From a bacterium (GTDB lineage: Bacteria; Bacillota; Bacilli; Lactobacillales; Streptococcaceae): DNA of 64,000 nucleotides. Positions 9,372 to 17,686 of this stretch are shown piece by piece. A program made the position numbers and the translations under genes. The notes beneath the pieces are model-generated. The model was not told the DNA's origin. It did not search any database and saw nothing but the letters and a program-made list of their open reading frames with translations. Positions within the stretch are counted from its first letter, which is position 1. Each line of letters starts with the position of its first letter. The stretch covers positions 1-64,000 of the forward strand of contig CAJNBX010000007.1 of the NCBI GenBank assembly GCA_905221115.1, read 5' to 3'.

Positions 9372-10292
9372 ATGACCAACGAATTTTTACATTTTGAAAA
9401 AATCAGCCGCCAAACTTGGCAATCTTTACATCGAAAGACAACACCTCCTTTGACTGAAGAGGAATTAGAATCCATCAAGAGTTTTAATGACCAGATTAGT
9501 CTACAGGATGTTACCGATGTCTATCTTCCCCTAGCCCATCTCATCCAGATTTACAAGCGTACAAAGGATGATTTAGCCTTTTCAAAAGGAATTTTCCTTC
9601 AACGTGAAAGCAAATCTCAACCTTTTATCATTGGAGTTTCTGGGAGTGTTGCCGTTGGAAAATCCACAACTAGCCGACTTCTTCAAATCTTACTGTCCCG
9701 TACACTTACAGATGCTACGGTTGAGTTAGTAACAACTGACGGCTTTCTCTATCCCAACCAGACCTTGATTGAACAAGGGATTTTAAATCGCAAGGGATTT
9801 CCTGAAAGCTATGATATGGAAGCTCTCCTCAACTTCTTGGACCGCATCAAAAATGGTCAAGATGTGGATATTCCTGTCTATTCTCATGAAGTCTACGACA
9901 TCGTTCCTGAGGAAAAGCAAAGCGTCAAAGCTGCTGATTTTGTGATTGTTGAAGGAATCAATGTCTTTCAAAATCCACAAAACGAGCGTCTCTATATTAC
10001 TGACTTCTTCGACTTTTCCATCTATGTTGATGCTGCAGTGGATGATATTGAGAGTTGGTATCTCGATCGTTTCTTGAAAATGCTGAGCCTAGCACAAAAC
10101 GACCCTGATAGCTACTACTATCGTTTTACTCAAATGCCAATTGGGGAAGTGGAATCCTTTGCCCATCAGGTCTGGACCAGTATCAATCTCACAAATCTAC
10201 AAAATTATATTGAACCAACCAGAAACCGTGCGGAAGTGATTCTGCATAAAACAAAGAACCATGAAATCGATGAAATTTACTTAAAAAAGTAA
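9372..10292 (+). CDS. coaA: Pantothenate kinase (type I)
   Basis: Phosphorylates pantothenate, the committed step of coenzyme A synthesis. The start at [10 protein letters not shown] gives 306 residues, the usual length, and follows AGGGGA. An in-frame upstream start at 9342 overlaps the promoter -10 and is rejected. The P-loop [12 protein letters not shown] lies at about 91-102, followed by [10 protein letters not shown] and the PanK segment [10 protein letters not shown]. It is cytoplasmic. It is transcribed just ahead of rpsT, which has its own promoter. Confidence 0.96.
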   Translation: MTNEFLHFEKISRQTWQSLHRKTTPPLTEEELESIKSFNDQISLQDVTDVYLPLAHLIQIYKRTKDDLAFSKGIFLQRESKSQPFIIGVSGSVAVGKSTTSRLLQILLSRTLTDATVELVTTDGFLYPNQTLIEQGILNRKGFPESYDMEALLNFLDRIKNGQDVDIPVYSHEVYDIVPEEKQSVKAADFVIVEGINVFQNPQNERLYITDFFDFSIYVDAAVDDIESWYLDRFLKMLSLAQNDPDSYYYRFTQMPIGEVESFAHQVWTSINLTNLQNYIEPTRNRAEVILHKTKNHEIDEIYLKK

Positions 10293-10299
10293 TTTTCCC

Positions 10300-10328
10300 T
10301 TGTCAAAACGTAAGTTTTCAGATATAAT
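10300..10328 (+). promoter_or_regulatory. Promoter of rpsT
   Basis: TTGTCA (10300-10305), a 17-base spacer and a perfect TATAAT (10323-10328). The short leader carries GGAGG before the TTG start. Confidence 0.8.
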
Positions 10329-10359
10329 GGTATAGTTAGTAAATATGGAGGTAAGAACA

Positions 10360-10596
10360 TTGGCAAACATTAAATCAGCTATCAAACGCGCTGAATTGAA
10401 CGTTAAACAAAACGAAAAGAACTCAGCTCAAAAATCAGCTATGCGTACTGCTATCAAAGCTTTCGAAGCAAACCCATCTGAAGAACTTTTCCGTGCTGCT
10501 AGCTCAGCTATCGATAAAGCAGAAACTAAAGGTTTGATTCACAAAAACAAAGCAAGCCGCGACAAAGCTCGTCTTTCAGCTAAACTTGCTAAATAA
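10360..10596 (+). CDS. rpsT: 30S ribosomal protein S20
   Basis: Primary-binding protein of the 30S subunit body. With a TTG start at 10360 the product is the standard 78 residues, (M)[12 protein letters not shown] to SAKLAK, rich in Lys, Ala and Arg as expected for S20. The ATG at 10345 overlaps the GGAGG ribosome site (10347-10351), so it cannot be the start; GGAGG is well spaced from the TTG. A TTG start is notable for a ribosomal protein and may support the autoregulation known for S20. It has its own promoter and terminator. Confidence 0.96.
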
Positions 10597-10597
10597 G

Positions 10598-10623
10598 AAA
10601 CAGTCCATAGAGGCTGTTTTTTT
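10598..10623 (+). terminator. rpsT terminator
   Basis: Arms AAACAG/CTGTTT extended by imperfect pairing across CATAGAGG, followed by seven T. Confidence 0.8.
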
Positions 10624-10648
10624 GTCCTCAAATAGGAAAAGGTAGAAA

Positions 10649-11167
10649 ATGAAAATTGCAATTATCGGATATTCTGGTGCTGGTAAGTCAACTCTAGCAG
10701 AAAAGTTGTCTCACTACTACTCCATTCCAAAACTTCACATGGACACACTCCAATTTCAACCTGGTTGGCAAGACAGTGACCGCGAATGGATGTTGACCGA
10801 GATGAAAAACTTTCTCACAAAGAATGAAGCTTGGGTCATCGATGGGAATTATTCTTGGTGCTATTACGAGGAAAGAATGCAGGAAGCTGATCAAATCATC
10901 TTTCTCAATTTTTCACCATGGACTTGTCTCTTTCGAGCCTTTAAACGTTATCTAAAATACCGAGGCAAAGTCAGAGAAAGTATGGCAGAAGGTTGTCAAG
11001 AACAATTTAATTGGGAGTTTATTCGATGGATTCTCTGGGATGGGCGAACAAAAAATGCTAAGGAAAGATACCAAAAATTAAGTGATACCTACCCTGAAAA
11101 GATGCATATTCTCCATTCTCAAGCAGAGATTGATTGTTTTTGCAATCTCTTAAAAAATAGACGATAG
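10649..11167 (+). CDS. P-loop kinase-like ATPase (FlaR/topology-modulation family)
   Basis: A 172-residue cytoplasmic protein with Walker A GYSGAGKST (7-15) followed by an adenylate-kinase-like layout: LHMDTLQFQPGW, WVIDGNYSW and an Arg-rich stretch RAFKRYLKYRGKVRE. Proteins of this family are often labelled DNA topology modulation protein FlaR, but no enzymatic activity is firmly assigned, so the substrate is unknown. It has a weak ribosome site (AGGAAAAGG) and shares a terminator with the convergent deoD. Confidence 0.8.
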   Translation: MKIAIIGYSGAGKSTLAEKLSHYYSIPKLHMDTLQFQPGWQDSDREWMLTEMKNFLTKNEAWVIDGNYSWCYYEERMQEADQIIFLNFSPWTCLFRAFKRYLKYRGKVRESMAEGCQEQFNWEFIRWILWDGRTKNAKERYQKLSDTYPEKMHILHSQAEIDCFCNLLKNRR

Positions 11168-11210
11168 AGCAACATTCATTTAGATCACAGTATGGACTGA
11201 ATGACTAAAA

Positions 11211-11241
11211 AAGGAAGATTTTCATCCAGAAAATCTTCCTT
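11211..11241. terminator. Bidirectional terminator between the P-loop gene and deoD
   Basis: Perfect 12-bp arms AAGGAAGATTTT / AAAATCTTCCTT around a seven-base loop, flanked by A and T runs on both sides. Confidence 0.9.
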
Positions 11242-11253
11242 TTGTGTTCCCTT

Positions 11254-11964
11254 TTATTCAGCAATCAAGGTTTCCAAACCAACCTTCATCATATCGGTGA
11301 AGGTATTTTGACGTTCTTCTGCAGTTGTATCTTCATCTGGATTGACTAAACTATCAGAAATAGTCATGATAGCAAGCGCATCAACATGGTGTTGGGCAGC
11401 AAGATAGTAAAGGGCTGCTGCTTCCATTTCCACAGCTTTAACTCCCCATTTACCAAGCTCGATGTTCTTTTCAAAATAGTTTGAATAAAAGACATCAGAT
11501 GACAAGACATTTCCCACGTGAGTAGTCATGCCAAGTTCTTTGGCGATATGATAGGCCTTATCTAACAAATCAAAGCTAGCGATTTGTGGGAAATCATACT
11601 GTGGCCAGTCATTACGGACGATGTTTGAATTGGTTGCAGCTGCCTGTGCCAAAACTAATTCACGGACGTGAACGTCTTCATTCAAAGAACCGGCAGTTCC
11701 CACACGGATCAATTTTTTCACACCGTAGTCAACAATCAACTCACGCGCATAAATCGAAATAGATGGCATTCCCATCCCAGTTCCCATGACAGATACACGG
11801 TGGCCCTTGTAAGTACCAGTGTAACCAAACATGTTACGCACTTCGTTAAAACAAACAGCATCTTCAAGGAAATTCTCCGCAATAAACTTAGCACGAAGAG
11901 GATCCCCAGGAAGAAGAATTTTATCAGCAATTTCACCCTGCTGAGCAGCAATATGGATAGACAT
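11254..11964 (-). CDS. deoD: Purine-nucleoside phosphorylase (DeoD type)
   Basis: Phosphorolyses purine (deoxy)nucleosides; the 236-residue length and the motifs [13 protein letters not shown] near the N-terminus, [18 protein letters not shown] and [11 protein letters not shown] mark the hexameric, bacterial type. It complements the trimeric-type PunA at 17.7 kb; DeoD enzymes usually accept adenosine as well. It is transcribed toward the P-loop gene; its upstream side is the repeat array, with the ATG at 11964. Confidence 0.96.
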   Translation of the reverse strand: MSIHIAAQQGEIADKILLPGDPLRAKFIAENFLEDAVCFNEVRNMFGYTGTYKGHRVSVMGTGMGMPSISIYARELIVDYGVKKLIRVGTAGSLNEDVHVRELVLAQAAATNSNIVRNDWPQYDFPQIASFDLLDKAYHIAKELGMTTHVGNVLSSDVFYSNYFEKNIELGKWGVKAVEMEAAALYYLAAQHHVDALAIMTISDSLVNPDEDTTAEERQNTFTDMMKVGLETLIAE

Positions 11965-11984
11965 AATTTATGATACAAAGAGCG

Positions 11985-12776
11985 AGAAGAAAACGACTGA
12001 AAATTAGGAATCTGACGAGAAATCCTGATTTCTCAGTCAGATTATCTATTTTCCGAGTTTTCCGCTCGTGTTCAAATCAAAACACACGCTCTACCTTTCT
12101 TTTTTTATATTGAGAAAGATACCAAACCCGTCAAAAAGCAAAGGGAAAATAGGAGTTTGGTGCAGTGAGCGATGCTCGCTAGACCAACTATCTTTTTCCC
12201 ACTGCTTTTAGGGTGGGTTCAATTCCTTTCTTTCTTAATTTTGATGATATTGAGAAGATTAGACCGGATTCAATTCAAACCCGAACTCCCCTTCTCTTCT
12301 GAGTTTTTAGAAAAGTTTTCCGCTCGTGTTCAAATCAAAACACACGCTCTACCTTTCTTTTTTTATATTTAGGATAGCGACAGAGAACAAAGTAAAAATA
12401 GGAAACTGACGAAGCATCGCAGATGCTAGATAGTTTATCTTTTTTACACAATTCTTCGCCCGTATTCAGTTCAATGAATACAGTTAACCCATCCTTTCTT
12501 TACTCTAAAATTTATAATCAGAAAGATACCAAACCCGTTAAAAAGCAAAGGGAAAATAGGAGTTGGGCGCAGTGAGCGATGCTCGCTAGACCAACTATCT
12601 TTTTCCCACTGCTTTTAGGGTGGGTTCAATTCCTTTCTTTCTTAATTTTGATGATATTGAGAAGATTAGACCGGCTTCAATTCAAACCCGAACTCCCTTT
12701 CTCTTCTGATTTTTTAGAAAAGTTTTCCGCTCGGGTTCAAATCAGAACACGCGCTCTACCTTTCTTTTTTATATTT
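11985..12776. repeat. Non-coding tandem repeat array upstream of deoD
   Basis: This gene-free stretch consists of diverged repeats. The clearest pair is 12114-12370 and 12521-12776 (about 256 bp each, differing at only a few percent of positions). Two shorter, more diverged units lie at about 11985-12110 and 12371-12512. Each unit ends with a block like CGCTCGTGTTCAAATCA followed by CTCTACCTTTCTTTTTT. The unit also contains a hairpin AGTGAGC-GAT-GCTCGCT. A further copy of the end block lies at 14419-14463 beside the BOX element. Open frames of 66-68 codons inside the two long copies have no ribosome site and are taken as chance. Function unknown. Confidence 0.75.
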
Positions 12777-12911
12777 CATAGCTAGGAAAAATCGGATTCA
12801 ATCATGACTCCGATAAGTCTACTTCTTTTTTATTTCAAACAGTTATTGATAAATTGACAATAGTTTTTAATCTTTTAAGATAAATCTTTGATTAGAAGAA
12901 ACGGTCGTTCT

Positions 12912-14195
12912 CTATCTTATTACTCTATTCTTTGACTTCTGACACAGTATGTTAGCCCAAGGAAAGCGGTCTAACATTTTTGCAAATTCATAGGCTAAAA
13001 CAGCTGTTACTAAGAGATACGGAAGAGAATCTAAACCTAGCCCAGTGAAGCCTATTACTAATCCAGTTGCAGACCAGGGAGCCCTCAAGGTCACAGACAA
13101 AAAGCAAACCGATCCCAAAAGCAAAATGCTTGGCTGGCTATCCCCACCTAGAATCATTCCAAAGAGAGCAGCTCCAGCCATCCCCAAGGCAAAAGATGGC
13201 GTAAGTGTACCACCATAGGCCCCTGCCCACAGAGTAATAAGAACGACCAGTGCTTTTAGGATAAACAAGAGGAATACTGTTTTGCCATTGCTACCATTCA
13301 ATACTTCCTGAGCCATCATACGTCCATTTCCAAGTAGATGTGGAAAATAACTTGCCAACCCAGCAAGAAAAAGAAAAGCTGTAGGCAATGTGAGAAGTAT
13401 TCGTTTATCTTTTATTCTGTTTGAAGACACTTCTTTACTTAAGCGACCAAAAAGCCAAGCTAGTGGGGTTAAGAAAAGAAGTAATAAGGGAATAATCCAC
13501 ATTTTCTTTAATGACCATGCGATAGCTGGAATCTGGTAGAGAGCATGATCTGAAATAACCAAGCCTGCTGTATAGGTTGACACATAGGTAGTCAAACCGA
13601 CTAAGACAACTCGTTTAATAGATAGAGCAATTCCTAGGGTTTCAAAAACAAAGAAGACACTTGTTAATGGAACCTGATAAACAGCCGCTAAACCAGCACC
13701 AGCACCACAAGCAAGGAGAAAGATTTGATCCTTCTTAGAGAGAGAACATATTTTTCCAATTGGTCCTGCAAATAGAGTTCCAATCTCTCGTGGCGCAGCT
13801 TCTTTACCAATAGGTGCTCCCCCTCCAACTGCAATAATCTGCCAAATTGAATGAAATAGCTGTTTTAAAAAATGAAGTTTGTATTGTGAAGTCTCATCCT
13901 TCATCTGTTCTTTAATGGAAAAAATCTGTGATTTTTTTTGCAAGAAATACCAGACTAAGGATGAGCTGATACCCACGATTATTAAACTTAATCCTATCCG
14001 CGATGAGGAAACTCCATCTGTCAAGAATACAGTTTGATACTCTGATTGACCAAAAGCTATCCCCTCTATTATCTTTAAAAGATAATGTAGAAAAATACCA
14101 GATAAACCTGAAACTATTCCTTGCAAAATTACTGCTAGGAATAATTTAAGATTATAAGGGATTTTCTGAAAAATACTCCTCAATTCTTTTAACAT
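12912..14195 (-). CDS. ClC-family chloride channel/transporter
   Basis: A 427-residue polytopic membrane protein with ten or more hydrophobic spans. The ClC selectivity-filter region is recognisable but altered: GGGAPIGKEAAPREIGTLFAG (about 123-143) stands where GSGIP and G(K/R)EGP normally occur. The segment GAYGGTLTPSFALGMAGAALFG (about 333-354) matches the GGxFxP loop region. Whether it is a channel or an H+/Cl- (or fluoride) antiporter cannot be told. Its ATG overlaps the stop of the punA-like remnant, suggesting that ancestrally it was translated right after an intact punA. Confidence 0.88.
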   Translation of the reverse strand: MLKELRSIFQKIPYNLKLFLAVILQGIVSGLSGIFLHYLLKIIEGIAFGQSEYQTVFLTDGVSSSRIGLSLIIVGISSSLVWYFLQKKSQIFSIKEQMKDETSQYKLHFLKQLFHSIWQIIAVGGGAPIGKEAAPREIGTLFAGPIGKICSLSKKDQIFLLACGAGAGLAAVYQVPLTSVFFVFETLGIALSIKRVVLVGLTTYVSTYTAGLVISDHALYQIPAIAWSLKKMWIIPLLLLFLTPLAWLFGRLSKEVSSNRIKDKRILLTLPTAFLFLAGLASYFPHLLGNGRMMAQEVLNGSNGKTVFLLFILKALVVLITLWAGAYGGTLTPSFALGMAGAALFGMILGGDSQPSILLLGSVCFLSVTLRAPWSATGLVIGFTGLGLDSLPYLLVTAVLAYEFAKMLDRFPWANILCQKSKNRVIR

Positions 14196-14430
14196 AGTAA
14201 TAATTCAGCAAAAACGGCTTTAAGTACGCCTTTAAAATCACCTTTAACACACTCAGTCACTTCTATAACCTCTTCGTGGTTAAGCTCTTCTTTGAAACCA
14301 GTAGTATAGTTAGTAATACATAAAATTCCTAGAAGTTTCAAACCTGAGTAGGCTACAACAATAACTTCAGGAGCAGTTGATATTCCGACCACATCTGTTC
14401 CAAGCATCTTATCGGTACGAATTTCTACTC
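14189..14430 (-). pseudogene. Duplicated 3' end of punA
   Basis: About 75 codons that match the C-terminal part of the intact PunA at 17687-18496 (for example VGISTAPEVIVVAYSGLK against VGMSTVPEVIVAAHSGLK, then EELNHEEVIEVTE and VKGDFKGVLKA). Similarity runs up to about 14430 and then stops at a copy of the repeat-array end block. It lacks the N-terminal two thirds of the enzyme and cannot be functional. Its stop codon overlaps the ATG of the ClC gene. It marks a duplication created when the segment with the large secreted protein entered between punA and the ClC gene. Confidence 0.9.
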
Positions 14431-14467
14431 GTGTTCAAATTAGAACACGCGCTCTACCTTTCTGCTT

Positions 14468-14663
14468 ATACTCTTCAAAAATCTCTTCAAACCACGTCAA
14501 CGTCGCCTTGCTATAGGTATGGTTACTGACTTCGTCAGTTCTATCCACAACCTCAAAACAGTGTTTTGAGCTGACTTCGTCAGTTATATCTACAGCCTCA
14601 AAGCAGTGCTTTGAGTAGCCTGCGGCTAGTTTCCTAGTTTGCTCTTTGATTTTCATTGAGTAT
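14468..14663 (+). repeat. BOX element (A-B-B-C)
   Basis: A classic mitis-group BOX element: boxA (ATACTCTTCAAAAATCTCTT, then ACGTCAACGTCGCCTTGC), two tandem boxB copies each with TGACTTCGTCAGTT and a CTCAAA(A/G)CAGTG(T/C)TTTGAG palindrome, then boxC ending CATTGAGTAT. The ends form an inverted repeat (ATACTC...GAGTAT). Apparent open frames on the other strand are not genes. Confidence 0.95.
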
Positions 14664-14685
14664 TAATTTTATTCTTTCACAGAGA

Positions 14686-14716
14686 GCTACCTGAGTTCTA
14701 TTCAAGCTCAGGTAGT
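14686..14716 (-). terminator. Hairpin after the large secreted protein gene
   Basis: Arms GCTACCTGAG and CTCAGGTAGT with an 11-base loop, 46 bases past the stop. The T run on the minus strand is poor, so termination strength is uncertain. Confidence 0.5.
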
Positions 14717-14761
14717 ACTTTCTTATAAACTAGACAAATTAACTGTCATTGTACTATCAGA

Positions 14762-17494
14762 CTACAAGACATCATCGTCACTCACCTTGGAATTCAATGT
14801 AGTTCCCCAATGAGTGATTTTCCGATGTGGTTGGGCGAGAAGAGGTCTGTTGTCATAGATTGTTTGCCATCTATTCCAGATAAGACCTGTTCTCTTTTCG
14901 ATCTTAATTCGAAGATTTCTCATATTTTCTTTAATTGGAAGGTTGAGTACAAAACCTGCAATCTGGTTACGTCCATTTCCTTCCCAAGAATGACTTCTAA
15001 CAACTGAATGACCATTTTTATCTACTGTAACTTCTTCCCAAGTTATAGAATAGCGTGCAATGTAAGCTCCACTATGCTGAATAGTTAGGGTTTTATCTTT
15101 TACAGGAGTGTAATTTAACACTTGTACTGGCTTAGAAGTTGGTGGTGTCACAGCATTCTTAGCTATAAATCGAAACACTTCTACTTCAGCAAGACTGAGA
15201 GCTTGATTTTTTTGACGCAATTGAATACGGACACGGCGACCCAACTTGCCATCCAACTGAAGATCTAAACGATTTCCTTCTAAACGAGAAACATATTTTC
15301 TAGTAACTTCTGTCCCTTTTTCATCATATAAAATCACATCAAAATCTGCCAAACGTTTAGAAAGTTCTCCATCCCCACGGTTATGAAGGCGAACAAGTCC
15401 TACCTGTTCTGTACGACCTAAATCAACTTCCCACCAAGGCTGGTTTTCAAATTTTGTATGAGTAATTGATTGCTGGCTGTAGCTACTATTAGTATTTCCA
15501 TCTAGAGCACGACTAGCATCTCCTCCAAACTCGGTAGAACTTTGACGTGCTTGCTTTTTCCATGCGATATTCTCAGCACGCAAGACTTGAACTTCTGCGA
15601 GACTGAGAGCATTGTAACCATCTAACTCAATACGGACAAAACGAGCTTTTTTATAGTCAATTGCAATTTGTGCAGAGATATCTTTCAGAGATGCAATGCG
15701 CTTTCTTTCAATTTCTTTCCCAGAACTATCTAAAAGAATCACATTAAAATTGGTAAGCCTATCCTGAGCAGTATCTGTTCGATTATAAATATTGATTTGA
15801 CGAATCGTTTCTTCCTTGTCTAAATCGACTTGCCACCAAGGCTTAGATTGAAACTCTGTATGCGTTACAGAATGATGAGCATAATTCCCATCAACTTTTC
15901 CATCTACAGCCCTTCTAGCGTCACCTCCAAAAGCTGTCGAACTTTGGGTAACCCGTTTCCCTAGAGCTATATTTTCAAGAGGTTCAGCGCTCGGTTGACT
16001 AGATGACAGAGGGACTTGTTGTTTCTTAAAGAAAGAAATTTTTTCCAGTTTTGGATCACGGTAACCCTGCTTGTCTAATGTTGTTCGTTTTCCAATATTA
16101 AAGTTTGGAATATCATTCATGCGGCTTTCAAAATAGCCACGCGAACGGTGTTTAACATTGGCACTTCCTGTAGATGTCACAACATCACTATCATTTTGTA
16201 GCACAGATGTAACCACATTGTCATTATCCACTACATAATGTTTAATTTTCCCATTTACAGCAAGCTTCCGACTTTCTAGTCCTACATCCCAGAAACCATT
16301 TTTGGCATTCCAGATTGTCCTTGAAGTAATGACCTTAGGCGCATTAAATGTTGTCACTTTTTTCAAAACATTATTATAAAAAGTAGGATATTTCTGATAG
16401 GCTTCAACCGCTGCTATTTGAGCTAAGTAACCTCCTAGCGAATGACCTGTCATATACAGATTGGTAATGCTGAAATCCTGCGCCAATTCTTTTACCACAT
16501 TACGGATATCATCCGCTTGTGCAGGTTTATTTCCTCCTAGCAAGGTCAAGTCCGTTCTCAAATCTTTGGCATCATTCAGTCTTGTCCCACGTATAGCCAA
16601 CATTTGAACAGTATTGTCTTTTAAATAAGGAAGATCACTCTTAGTTTCAAATAGATAAGCATCCAAACCACTAGCTGTATGGTAAGCTTTTTTCATCTTC
16701 CAAAACGGGGCTAACTCATTGTGCATCATCTTATATTCTTGACGATTCAAGTAGAGACTCGGAAATGGATTCTTATGATCTAGAATTTTTTCGATATAGT
16801 CATCATCACGATAGGATAACTCCATGAAGAGAAGAGCATCTCGATCTGTAACATACCATTGTTTCTTATTATCATCTTCCCCATCTGCTAATCCGTCTCC
16901 ATCACTGTCCGCCAGTAATGGATGACTGTTATATCCTAAATAGTCCTTACCATCTTTACGATAAACATAAAGTTCATCCTTATTTTTGATACCATCCTGA
17001 TCATCATCACCTTCTAAATCAAGGACTTTTTCACCGTAAAGAGAATTGTCAAGCAAATCATTTTCTGAGTGCAGTTCTCCTTTTGAGATTTTCAAAAGAT
17101 CTTCTGCTGTCACAGGACGAGAAGTTGTAGACTCATCCTTTACATTTTCCTCTCTATTCACTTTTTCAGGAACTAGAGCAGGCTCTGTTTTATGGGATTC
17201 CAGCTTTTCTTCTTCCTTCTGATTTTTAAGGACTTCTTTTGTTTCCGGAGCTGGTTGGATAACTGCTACTCTTTCCTCTATAAGAGGTGTTTCCTGTTTT
17301 TTATCAGTATTTTCTAGTTTTGTCGGACTATCCGTTGCATTTACTACTAGAGGACTTTCGTTTTTCACAACGGGGCTTCCTTCATTTGCAGAAATTCCTG
17401 TCGGTGCTAAAAAAGCAAAACCAACTGCAACAGATACAACTCCGATACTTAATTTTTTTATGCCAAAACGCATCATTCGTTGACCGATTTTCAT
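14762..17494 (-). CDS. Secreted lipase-like / F-type lectin / cytolysin-domain-4 protein
   Basis: A 910-residue exported modular protein. (1) Signal peptide of YSIRK-like type, RFGIKKLSIGVVSVAVG, ending near ISANE (about 37). (2) Glu/Lys-rich linker, about 40-125. (3) Ca-binding thrombospondin-type-3-like Asp repeats, DDDQDGIKNKDE (163-174) and DSDGDGLADGEDD (196-208). (4) Class-3-lipase-like hydrolase, about 210-470, with GHSLGG (Ser352) and candidate partners D423/D425 and H449. (5) Two F-type lectin domains, about 507-638 and 641-776. Each keeps the fucose-binding motif H-X26-R-X-D-X4-R/K: H545/R572/D574/R579 and H679/R706/D708/K713. (6) A C-terminal domain, about 793-905, resembling domain 4 of cholesterol-dependent cytolysins (HSGAYIARYSITWEEVT, WGTTL) with an altered undecapeptide, KRTGLIWNRWQ. 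There is no LPXTG anchor and no pore-forming domain. Likely binds fucosylated host glycans; the lipid or ester substrate is unknown. Confidence 0.85.
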   Translation of the reverse strand: MKIGQRMMRFGIKKLSIGVVSVAVGFAFLAPTGISANEGSPVVKNESPLVVNATDSPTKLENTDKKQETPLIEERVAVIQPAPETKEVLKNQKEEEKLESHKTEPALVPEKVNREENVKDESTTSRPVTAEDLLKISKGELHSENDLLDNSLYGEKVLDLEGDDDQDGIKNKDELYVYRKDGKDYLGYNSHPLLADSDGDGLADGEDDNKKQWYVTDRDALLFMELSYRDDDYIEKILDHKNPFPSLYLNRQEYKMMHNELAPFWKMKKAYHTASGLDAYLFETKSDLPYLKDNTVQMLAIRGTRLNDAKDLRTDLTLLGGNKPAQADDIRNVVKELAQDFSITNLYMTGHSLGGYLAQIAAVEAYQKYPTFYNNVLKKVTTFNAPKVITSRTIWNAKNGFWDVGLESRKLAVNGKIKHYVVDNDNVVTSVLQNDSDVVTSTGSANVKHRSRGYFESRMNDIPNFNIGKRTTLDKQGYRDPKLEKISFFKKQQVPLSSSQPSAEPLENIALGKRVTQSSTAFGGDARRAVDGKVDGNYAHHSVTHTEFQSKPWWQVDLDKEETIRQINIYNRTDTAQDRLTNFNVILLDSSGKEIERKRIASLKDISAQIAIDYKKARFVRIELDGYNALSLAEVQVLRAENIAWKKQARQSSTEFGGDASRALDGNTNSSYSQQSITHTKFENQPWWEVDLGRTEQVGLVRLHNRGDGELSKRLADFDVILYDEKGTEVTRKYVSRLEGNRLDLQLDGKLGRRVRIQLRQKNQALSLAEVEVFRFIAKNAVTPPTSKPVQVLNYTPVKDKTLTIQHSGAYIARYSITWEEVTVDKNGHSVVRSHSWEGNGRNQIAGFVLNLPIKENMRNLRIKIEKRTGLIWNRWQTIYDNRPLLAQPHRKITHWGTTLNSKVSDDDVL

Positions 17495-17686
17495 TCTTTT
17501 CTAACTTTCTTTTATTTTCCCCTATTTACCAATAATTGATAAATAAGCATATGATAAATTTTTACTAAGATATAGTAGTTGATTGGATTTTTGTTCATCT
17601 TTTAATCACAACAAACCCAATCTTCTCTACTAAAGGTGCGGAGAACTGAAACCTTCATTTCTAGTCTAATCTCATCACCAAATTTT

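Noticed and set aside
12172..12785. Two similar 66-68 codon ORFs in the repeat array
   Set aside because: They differ from each other only as the DNA repeat does, have no ribosome site and overlap hairpins; treated as chance frames in a non-coding repeat.
14435..14656. 73-codon minus-strand ORF
   Set aside because: Lies wholly inside a BOX element, and its internal repetition is the doubled boxB.
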